Assembly: GCA_964616405.1 (NCBI GenBank) | Contig: CAZTRE010000033.1 | Location: 1-12,233, forward strand | DNA from: JAEDES01 sp964616405 | GTDB taxonomy: Bacteria > Bacillota_I > Bacilli_A > RF39 > UBA660 | Reading direction: 5' to 3' | DNA length: 12,233 nucleotides | Shown here: positions 7,318 to 12,233 of the stretch, one piece after another | Numbering within the stretch: position 1 is the first letter of the stretch | Layout: each line of letters opens with the position of its first letter | Made by a program: the position numbers and the translations under genes | Notes under the pieces: generated by a model | The model's input: the letters and a program-made list of their open reading frames with translations, nothing else | What the model was told of the DNA's origin: nothing | Databases searched by the model: none

Positions 7318-7334
7318 AGAGCTTCGGCTCTTTT
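7318..7334 (+). terminator. Short UUCG-loop terminator after bsh
   Basis: AGAGC and GCTCT (7318-7322 and 7327-7331) form a 5-bp stem closed by a very stable C(TTCG)G tetraloop, followed by four T residues (7331-7334). The stem and T tract are short, so some read-through into the ABC-F gene is possible. Confidence 0.6.
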
Positions 7335-7336
7335 GA

Positions 7337-7345
7337 TGTTATAAT
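7337..7345 (+). promoter_or_regulatory. Extended -10 promoter of the ABC-F/ybaK unit
   Basis: TGTTATAAT is identical to the element before bsh and also sits just behind a terminator. No -35 is recognisable. The predicted start near 7352 gives a leader of about 23 bases, which carries AGGAGG at 7362-7367. Confidence 0.65.
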
Positions 7346-7374
7346 AAAATTAATTTTAAACAGGAGGGATGACC

Positions 7375-9252
7375 ATGGAATATAAAATCATTAATGGTGC
7401 CATAACATTTGGTTCTAATACAATATTAGAAGAAATCAACTTTGAAATAAAAAATAATGATAAAATAGCCATTGTAGGTCGAAACGGCAGTGGGAAGACC
7501 TCACTACTAAAAGCAATTATTGATAATGAAATGTTAGAAACGGGACTCGGTCAAGAAGACCTTCAAGTAATAAAAATAGGGAAACCTACCATCGGTTATC
7601 AAGAACAACACTCCTTTTCAGATCTTTCAGTAACTTTACTTGACGAAATTTTAAAAAATTATACCCCGTTAATAAAACTAGAAGAAAAAATTAAAAAATT
7701 AGAGTCTGAATTAGAGAATAATGCTACAACTAAAACTATCGAAGAATATACGGATACTTTAGAAAAATACAAATATGAAGGTGGTTATGATTATAAAAAA
7801 GAATATGAGTTAGCTCTTCAAAAATTTGGTTTTACTAAAAATGATAAATCCAAAAAACTATCCGACTTCTCAGGAGGAGAACGTACTAAAATTGCATTTT
7901 TAAAATTACTTTTAAGTAAACCAGATATCCTACTTTTGGATGAACCCACAAACCATCTAGATATTATGACTGTTGAATGGTTAGAAAATTATTTAAGTGC
8001 TTATCCTAAAGCTTTAGTAGTTGTTTCCCATGACCGAATGTTTTTAGATAAAGTAGTTACTAAAGTATATGAGATTGAATATTCCTCACTCACTAAATAT
8101 AAAGGAAACTATACTGCTTTTGAACGCCAGAAAAAGTTAAATTACGAACGACAATTAGAAGATTATGAGTACCAACAAAAAGAAATAAAACGTCTTCAAG
8201 ACATTGCTGATAGATTTCGTTATAAACCAAGTAAAGCATCTATGGCTATGTCCAAATTAAAAAAGATTGAACAAATGACGTTAGTAGATAAACCACCTAA
8301 GTACGACTTAAAAACTTTCAATGCAACTTTAAAAGCTACAAGTGAAAGCAGTAATATTGTTTTAACAGTTCGTGACTTAGAGTTTGGTTATAATAATATT
8401 CCTTTAGGAAAAGCAACTTTTGAATTATATAAGGGTCAAAAGATGGCGATAATTGGTGAAAATGGCAAAGGCAAATCAACTCTCATCAAAACACTAATTA
8501 ATGATCTACCAAAAATAAGTGGTAAGTATACTTATGGCTTTAACGTTCATAAGGCTTATTTTGACCAGCAAATGGAATTTATTAATGATGAAAATACTAT
8601 TTATGATGAATATCATCAATCATTTCCAAATGATGATCCGCTTCAAATAAGAAAAACTTTAGGTGCTTTCCAGTTCACGGGAGATGATGTTTTTAAACAA
8701 ATAAAACTCTTATCAGGTGGAGAAAAGGTTCGCTTAGGATTATGTAAAATCTTGAAACAATCCCCAAACTTATTACTACTAGATGAACCAACCAATCACT
8801 TAGATATTATTGGTAAGGAAAATCTAGAAGAGTTATTATCTGCGTATCAAGGAACAATACTTTTTGTATCTCATGATCGTTACTTCATCAATAAAATAGC
8901 TGATTCACTATTAATATTTGAAGATGATAAAATTACTTATTTTAGAGGGAACTATCAAGAATATACCAATTTAAGGCAACAAGAACTACAAAAGAGAACT
9001 GACAGAAAAGGAGTTCAAACTAAATCCTTAAAACTACCCAAGGAAAAGCCTAAAAATAATAATCCTTTAATTAAAAAGGTCGAAAAGGAAATTGAAAAAT
9101 TAGAAACTTCAAAAAAAGAAATAGAAAAAACAATGTTAGAAAAAGACGTCTATAGTGACTATTTAAAAATGAATGAATTACAAGCAAAACTTCAAGTAAT
9201 CGATGAAAGCCTTACTAAAAAACTTCAAGAGTGGGAAGACTTGTTTAATTAG
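7375..9252 (+). CDS. ABC-F family ribosome-associated ATPase
   Basis: This 625-residue soluble protein has two ABC ATPase domains and no membrane span, the layout of ABC-F translation factors that enter the ribosomal E site and relieve stalled or drug-bound ribosomes. Domain 1 has Walker A 'GRNGSGKT' (35-42), signature 'SGGER' (166-170), Walker B 'ILLLDEPTNHLD' (185-196) and 'SHD' (218-220). A basic helical linker (about 240-320, with 'FRYKPSKASMAMSKLKK') is the P-site tRNA interaction motif. Domain 2 has 'GENGKGKST' (361-369), 'LSGGE' (446-450) and 'LLLLDEPTNHLD'. A charged C-terminal coiled coil (about 563-624) resembles the Uup/YdiF type. ATG 7375 is preferred to ATG 7369, because AGGAGG (7362-7367) lies one base from 7369 but seven from 7375. 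Housekeeping versus antibiotic-protection roles cannot be told apart here. The next gene follows after 12 bp. Confidence 0.92.
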   Translation: MEYKIINGAITFGSNTILEEINFEIKNNDKIAIVGRNGSGKTSLLKAIIDNEMLETGLGQEDLQVIKIGKPTIGYQEQHSFSDLSVTLLDEILKNYTPLIKLEEKIKKLESELENNATTKTIEEYTDTLEKYKYEGGYDYKKEYELALQKFGFTKNDKSKKLSDFSGGERTKIAFLKLLLSKPDILLLDEPTNHLDIMTVEWLENYLSAYPKALVVVSHDRMFLDKVVTKVYEIEYSSLTKYKGNYTAFERQKKLNYERQLEDYEYQQKEIKRLQDIADRFRYKPSKASMAMSKLKKIEQMTLVDKPPKYDLKTFNATLKATSESSNIVLTVRDLEFGYNNIPLGKATFELYKGQKMAIIGENGKGKSTLIKTLINDLPKISGKYTYGFNVHKAYFDQQMEFINDENTIYDEYHQSFPNDDPLQIRKTLGAFQFTGDDVFKQIKLLSGGEKVRLGLCKILKQSPNLLLLDEPTNHLDIIGKENLEELLSAYQGTILFVSHDRYFINKIADSLLIFEDDKITYFRGNYQEYTNLRQQELQKRTDRKGVQTKSLKLPKEKPKNNNPLIKKVEKEIEKLETSKKEIEKTMLEKDVYSDYLKMNELQAKLQVIDESLTKKLQEWEDLFN

Positions 9253-9264
9253 AAGGAGAGATTT

Positions 9265-9738
9265 ATGAAAAAAGAAAAAACCAACGTTATGCGCATTCTA
9301 GACCAAAAAAAGATTCCTTATATTTCACATTCTTATGTAGGAACTACTGCTGTATCTGGAATAGAAGTAGCCACCGTCTTAAATCAAAACCCTGACCAAG
9401 TCTTTAAAACTCTTGTCACTAAAAGTTCTAAAAATATAAATTATGTTTTTGTAATCCCTGTAGCTAAGGAATTAGATTTAAAAAAAGCCGCTTTAGCGGT
9501 AGGCGAGAAGAGTATAGAAATGTTAAAATCAAAAGAATTACTACCATTAACTGGTTATATTCATGGAGGGTGTTCTCCTATTGGCATGAAAAAACAATTT
9601 AAAACTGTTTTTGATATATCCGCTAAAAAACATCCCACAATTATTTTTAGTGGTGGTAAAATTGGCTATCAAGTGGAACTAAGACTAGAAGAATTATCAA
9701 AAGTTATCAATTATACTTTAGTTGACCTAACGCTTTAA
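9265..9738 (+). CDS. ybaK: YbaK/EbsC-type Cys-tRNA(Pro) deacylase
   Basis: The 157-residue protein has the YbaK/ProX editing fold that hydrolyses misacylated Cys-tRNA(Pro) in the cytoplasm. Family marks are 'QVFKTLV' with the conserved Lys48, 'YVFVIPVAKELDLKKAA', the strongly conserved 'GGCSPIGMKK' (101-110), and 'GKIGYQVEL' near the end. The length is normal for a free-standing deacylase. AAGGAGAG at 9253-9260 is the SD, and the gene starts 12 bp after the ABC-F stop. The two form a translation-quality operon: one factor acts on ribosomes, the other on mischarged tRNA. Specificity for Cys-tRNA(Pro) is inferred from the family; related proteins edit Ala-tRNA(Pro), but the GGCSPIG loop favours the YbaK subgroup. 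Confidence 0.9.
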   Translation: MKKEKTNVMRILDQKKIPYISHSYVGTTAVSGIEVATVLNQNPDQVFKTLVTKSSKNINYVFVIPVAKELDLKKAALAVGEKSIEMLKSKELLPLTGYIHGGCSPIGMKKQFKTVFDISAKKHPTIIFSGGKIGYQVELRLEELSKVINYTLVDLTL

Positions 9739-9784
9739 AGAAGTACTAAAAGCCATATTAAAAGAATAAACTTATCATAAATAC

Positions 9785-9806
9785 AAGACTTATTTAAGTC
9801 TTTTTT
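9785..9806 (+). terminator. Intrinsic terminator after ybaK
   Basis: A 7-bp stem (AAGACTT, 9785-9791, with AAGTCTT, 9796-9802) carries a 4-base loop and a run of six T (9801-9806). It lies only 22 bases before the mntP start. It separates ybaK from mntP, or acts as a leader hairpin if mntP transcription begins upstream. A poor TATCAT at 9773-9778 without a clear -35 is the only -10 candidate seen for mntP. Confidence 0.7.
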
Positions 9807-9827
9807 ATCTGTAAAAAAGGAGAAATA

Positions 9828-10388
9828 ATGAAATTATTGGATATAGTATTTACTTCATTTGGTTTAGCGATGGATGCTTTTGCTGCGGCTATATGTAAAG
9901 GATTATCTATGCAAAAATATAACTATAAACAAGGGGTTGTTATTGGACTATATTTTGGCATTTTTCAAGGACTAATGCCTATACTTGGTTACATACTTGG
10001 TTTATCTTTTCAAGAAAAAATAGTCCAAGTAGATCACTGGATAGCCTTTATTTTATTAAGTGTTATTGGCCTCAATATGATTAAAGAGTCTTTTTCTAAA
10101 GAAAAAATAACTTATTCAAGCAGTGTTACCTTTAAAGAAATGTTTCCCTTAGCTATTGCCACAAGTATTGATGCTCTAACTATTGGAATAACTTTAGCGT
10201 TTTTAAAAGTTAATATTATTACCTCATCTATAATAATTTGTTTAATTACCTTCATAATGTCTTTTCTTGGTACAAAACTAGGTTATAATATTGGTTCAAA
10301 ATATTCAAAAAAAGCTGAGTTTTTAGGCGGTTTGGTTTTAATACTAATGGCTTTAAAAGTACTTGTCACTCACTTGACATTAAAATAA
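9828..10388 (+). CDS. mntP: MntP-type manganese efflux pump
   Basis: This 186-residue integral membrane protein belongs to the MntP family, which exports Mn2+ and protects against manganese excess. It has six hydrophobic segments (about 3-25, 34-58, 70-86, 105-127, 130-150 and 165-184) arranged as two inverted halves. Each half has a conserved Asp motif in a helix: 'LAMDAFAAA' with Asp16, and 'ATSIDALTIG' with Asp115. These acidic residues are important for Mn2+ transport in E. coli MntP. The length is typical. AAGGAG at 9817-9822 lies five bases before ATG. I looked for a yybP-ykoY manganese riboswitch, common before such genes, but the 89-bp gap after ybaK is too short and shows none of its conserved loops. 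Confidence 0.92.
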   Translation: MKLLDIVFTSFGLAMDAFAAAICKGLSMQKYNYKQGVVIGLYFGIFQGLMPILGYILGLSFQEKIVQVDHWIAFILLSVIGLNMIKESFSKEKITYSSSVTFKEMFPLAIATSIDALTIGITLAFLKVNIITSSIIICLITFIMSFLGTKLGYNIGSKYSKKAEFLGGLVLILMALKVLVTHLTLK

Positions 10389-10398
10389 TCAGCCAATG

Positions 10399-10427
10399 TT
10401 TTAATCACATAATTTGCTTGTTATAAT
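10399..10427 (+). promoter_or_regulatory. Extended -10 promoter before the 10510 gene
   Basis: TGTTATAAT lies at 10419-10427, with a poor -35 (TTTTAA, 10399-10404) 17 bp upstream of TATAAT. Unusually, a hairpin with a T-rich tail starts about 10 bases downstream, so transcripts from here would meet it almost at once. Confidence 0.5.
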
Positions 10428-10436
10428 AAAGAAAAA

Positions 10437-10460
10437 AGAAGAGATTATTATCTCTTTTCT
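10437..10460 (+). terminator. Hairpin with T tail after mntP
   Basis: A stem of nine pairs including one G-T (10437-10445 with 10450-10458) has a 4-base loop, TATT, and ends in TTTTCT. It probably terminates mntP transcripts. Because a promoter-like element sits just upstream, it could also act on short RNAs started there. Confidence 0.6.
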
Positions 10461-10509
10461 AAATAATATAGTAATTATCGGTAATACCTATTAAAGTGGA
10501 TGTGATAAA

Positions 10510-11064
10510 ATGAATAAACTATATAAAATAGCAGTAATCTTTTTATTAACTTTATGTATTTTATTGGCTTGTATAATTCTAATGCTTTTCGGCACTAAGT
10601 TTTTTTCTTTAATTCACAATCCGAAAACAGATGAAGAACTATTACTTACTAAAATAAAAAGTAAGACTGGTATAGATTTTTCTTCCTGCGAATTACTAAG
10701 TGAAGAAAATACTCATGGTGGCTTTTTAGAAACAGGCGCCACACAAAAGATATACAACTGCTATCATCAAGACATAAAAAAGAAATCTTTGAAACAAGGC
10801 CTAAAGCTACTCCCACTAAGTAAAAATTTAACAGAAGATATTATGGCAAACTTTCCCAATGATGATAAAATTGCTCCTGGGAATATTATTCCTGAAATTA
10901 CAAATGGTTATTATTTTTTTATTGATAACTATACAGTGAATTATGAAAGTAATCTTGATATTTATAGTGACAAAAATATTTCCAACAGACTATCAAGAAA
11001 TTACTCATTAGGTGTCTATGACTACGAAACAAAGATATTTTACTACTTTGAACTGGATACATAA
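10510..11064 (+). CDS. Hypothetical membrane-anchored protein
   Basis: I do not recognise this 184-residue protein. One strong hydrophobic segment (about 5-35) acts as an N-terminal anchor, and the remaining 150 or so residues are predicted outside the cell. A Cys at 21 follows 'LLA' but lies in the middle of the hydrophobic run, so a lipoprotein is unlikely. The exposed part has Cys62 and Cys85, which could pair, and ends in a Tyr-rich strand region ('GYYFFIDNY', 'GVYDYETKIFYYFELDT'), suggesting a small beta-rich domain. The SD is weak (AAAGTGG at 10494-10500, then GTGAT just before AAA-ATG), so expression may be low. It is convergent with the CPBP gene and shares its terminator. No function is proposed. 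Confidence 0.7.
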   Translation: MNKLYKIAVIFLLTLCILLACIILMLFGTKFFSLIHNPKTDEELLLTKIKSKTGIDFSSCELLSEENTHGGFLETGATQKIYNCYHQDIKKKSLKQGLKLLPLSKNLTEDIMANFPNDDKIAPGNIIPEITNGYYFFIDNYTVNYESNLDIYSDKNISNRLSRNYSLGVYDYETKIFYYFELDT

Positions 11065-11094
11065 AAAAATAAGAGCACTTCACATGCTCTTTTT
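11064..11094. terminator. Bidirectional terminator between convergent genes
   Basis: A 7-bp stem (AAGAGCA, 11071-11077, with TGCTCTT, 11085-11091) has a 7-base loop. On the + strand it is followed by five T (11090-11094). On the - strand it is followed by A then seven T (the A run at 11063-11069). It can end both the 10510 gene and the - strand CPBP gene, whose stop at 11098 is only a few bases away. Confidence 0.8.
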
Positions 11095-11097
11095 CTA

Positions 11098-11781
11098 TTA
11101 AAGAAATATTGCTACTAAGACCAAGAATATATTATGTAACATATGAAACATAATAGGAGTGAAGATAGTATCACTATCATAATAACTTGCTGCAAATGCT
11201 ACTCCTAAGCTTCCATAAGGAAGAATAAATAACCAATCAGTAAAAGTATTTGCAGTACTAAATACATGGGCAAGCCCAAATAAAAAACCACTAAAAATTA
11301 TATAAAACCAACGACTTTTGAAAATCTTTCTTATTGATTTTCTAAAAACAAGTTCTTCTGACCATGGAGCAAAAACGCCTGACATAATAAGCATTAACCA
11401 AGGCATAGTCGTAATCATATCTTGAACGGCTTTTTCATTATTCGCAACCCCAGTATGAAATAAAACATTTAAAATTGTATTAAAGACTACCATTAATACT
11501 AATCCTTTAAGCCAATAAGAAAGCCCGATATCAACATTTTTCCCAAAGTTATCTTTGAACTTTTTCCACTCTATAATTATTTCTTTTCGATATATGAAAA
11601 ATAAAACTATCGTCAACATCATAGAAGAAAAAGCTCTAAGCCATACTATTTGCGTTGAAGTTATCTTTTTAACGTCTAAATTAAACACTAATACAGGAAG
11701 TGTTTGAAACAGCCAACTATAAAAAAACAAAATAAATATTAATATTGCGTTAACAATACTTTTTAATCTACTTTTATTCAT
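11098..11781 (-). CDS. CPBP-family intramembrane metalloprotease
   Basis: The 227-residue membrane protein has the CPBP (CAAX protease/bacteriocin-processing, Abi) domain. Visible motifs are motif 1 'EELVFR' (Glu142, Glu143, Arg147), motif 2 'FGLAH' (168-172, His172) and motif 3 'HMLHN' (213-217), which together form the presumed metal and active site inside the membrane. Hydrophobic stretches at about 8-34, 47-64, 90-108, 126-138, 158-172, 183-200 and 205-226 give a multi-span topology. The family includes eukaryotic Rce1, which cleaves CAAX proteins, and bacterial members linked to bacteriocin immunity or peptide processing. No bacteriocin gene is seen beside it, so the substrate is unknown. 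The SD AAAGTGGTGAT precedes the start on the - strand (11783-11793). Confidence 0.88.
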   Translation of the reverse strand: MNKSRLKSIVNAILIFILFFYSWLFQTLPVLVFNLDVKKITSTQIVWLRAFSSMMLTIVLFFIYRKEIIIEWKKFKDNFGKNVDIGLSYWLKGLVLMVVFNTILNVLFHTGVANNEKAVQDMITTMPWLMLIMSGVFAPWSEELVFRKSIRKIFKSRWFYIIFSGFLFGLAHVFSTANTFTDWLFILPYGSLGVAFAASYYDSDTIFTPIMFHMLHNIFLVLVAIFL

Positions 11782-11839
11782 ATCATCACCACTTTAAATA
11801 TATCAAAAAATTTAAAAAAATAAAAGTTAATTACAACTA

Positions 11840-11848
11840 ATTATACCA
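11840..11848 (-). promoter_or_regulatory. Extended -10 promoter of the CPBP gene
   Basis: Read on the - strand, TGGTATAAT lies about 58 bases before the CPBP start codon. No -35 is recognisable at the proper distance. It shares the 226-bp divergent gap (11782-12007) with the rpsO promoter, and no gene is visible in that gap. Confidence 0.6.
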
Positions 11849-11895
11849 TTGATAATGCCAAATAGTATAAATAAAACAATAATGATCAATTTCCC

Positions 11896-11924
11896 TTGCA
11901 ATAATTTAAATTCTATAATATAAT
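11896..11924 (+). promoter_or_regulatory. Promoter of rpsO
   Basis: TTGCAA (11896-11901) and TATAAT (11919-11924) are spaced by exactly 17 bp, the best -35/-10 pair in the window. A second TATAAT overlaps at 11914-11919. The predicted start is near 11931, just at the foot of the leader stem described next. Confidence 0.8.
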
Positions 11925-11930
11925 ACTATT

Positions 11931-12007
11931 GCTTACCAGTACTTGGTTTAAAGAATTTCCGACTTTTTACTAAGTAGTGGTGAATATTAAGAAAGGAAGT
12001 GTTAATA
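11931..12007 (+). promoter_or_regulatory. Structured rpsO leader, candidate S15 autoregulatory pseudoknot
   Basis: TTACCAGTACTT (11933-11944) pairs with AAGTAGTGGTGA (11972-11983) in a 12-step helix with one G-G mismatch and one G-T pair. ATTTCC in the loop (11955-11960) can pair with GGAAGT (11995-12000), which contains much of the SD (AAAGGAAG). Together these make an H-type pseudoknot covering the ribosome binding site. S15 is known to repress its own mRNA through leader structures in several bacteria. This fold was drawn by hand and has no covariation support. Confidence 0.5.
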
Positions 12008-12233
12008 ATGGCTTTAACAAAAGAAGAAAAAACAGCAATTATAAAAGAGTTCGCAAGAAATGAGAAAGATACAGGTTCAGCTGAAGTACAAATCGCTATT
12101 CTTACAAAAGAAATAAACGATTTAACAGCTCACTTAAAAGTACATACTCATGATTATCATTCAAACAGAGGACTTTTAAAGAAAGTTGGTCAACGTAGAA
12201 ATATGTTACAATACTTAGCTAAGAAAGATATCC
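12008..12233 (+). CDS. rpsO: 30S ribosomal protein S15 (partial, 3' end cut)
   Basis: The first 75 codons of S15 are present before the window ends; the full protein is usually about 89 residues. S15 is a primary-binding small-subunit protein that docks on the 16S rRNA three-way junction (helices 20-22) and helps form bridge B4. The family pattern is clear: 'KTGSAEVQ'-like 'DTGSAEVQIAILT', 'INDLTAHLK', the RNA-contact segment 'HTHDYHSNRGLLKKVGQRR', and 'MLQYLAKKD'. The SD AAAGGAAG (11992-11999) lies 8 bases before ATG. In many Bacillota, pnp (polynucleotide phosphorylase) follows rpsO, but that region is outside the window. Confidence 0.97.
   Translation, partial: MALTKEEKTAIIKEFARNEKDTGSAEVQIAILTKEINDLTAHLKVHTHDYHSNRGLLKKVGQRRNMLQYLAKKDI

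Noticed and set aside
9739..9827. Manganese riboswitch (yybP-ykoY) before mntP
   Set aside because: The 89-bp gap holds only a short terminator hairpin and an SD. It is too short for the riboswitch, and no conserved loops are visible.
10522..10590. Lipobox-like LLAC in the 10510 gene
   Set aside because: The Cys is followed by a further hydrophobic run (IILMLFG), so it lies inside a membrane anchor rather than at a cleavage site.
1..12233. Mobile elements, CRISPR arrays, tRNA or rRNA genes
   Set aside because: No transposase or integrase motifs, repeat-spacer pattern, long direct or inverted repeats beyond terminators, or tRNA-like cloverleaf sequence was seen on either strand.

Overview
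The window comes from a very AT-rich genome (roughly 30% GC by eye) with strong Shine-Dalgarno (SD) sites, TATAAT promoters and compact operons. This points to a low-GC Bacillota, probably a member of the Bacilli. A bile-salt-hydrolase-type enzyme suggests an animal gut habitat. Peptidoglycan genes argue against a wall-less Mollicute. The species cannot be named from this sequence.

Layout. Positions 1-101 hold the probable tail of an upstream gene and its terminator. Positions 164-6277 look like one + strand transcription unit with a promoter at the front and a terminator at the end: a beta-propeller-like lipoprotein, a divergent Ppx/GppA-like protein, a small PH-like protein, an RsuA-family pseudouridine synthase, a MurL-like glycopeptidyl-glutamate epimerase and a MurD-family ligase. 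Next is a single-gene unit for a conjugated bile acid hydrolase. It is followed by an ABC-F ATPase with a YbaK-type deacylase, an MntP-type manganese exporter and an unrecognised membrane-anchored protein. A CPBP-family membrane protease lies on the - strand, convergent with that last gene. The window ends inside rpsO (ribosomal protein S15) on the + strand.

The most notable system is the murL-murD pair, which overlaps by 8 bp. In Xanthomonas, MurL epimerises the terminal L-Glu of UDP-MurNAc-L-Ala-L-Glu made by a MurD variant (MurD2), replacing the usual glutamate racemase plus D-Glu-adding MurD route. Here the ligase keeps the core Mur machinery but has Ile where canonical MurD has the active-site Lys of NDSKAT. 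The pair is therefore a good candidate for the alternative D-Glu route in a Gram-positive-type genome.

Two regulatory patterns stand out. Five promoters share an extended -10 (TGnTATAAT) with little or no -35, while the rpsO promoter has the reverse design. The rpsO leader can fold into a pseudoknot that covers its own SD, as expected for feedback by S15. Two start codons were moved: the bile acid hydrolase starts at 6332, placing the catalytic Cys at position 2, and the ABC-F gene starts at 7375.
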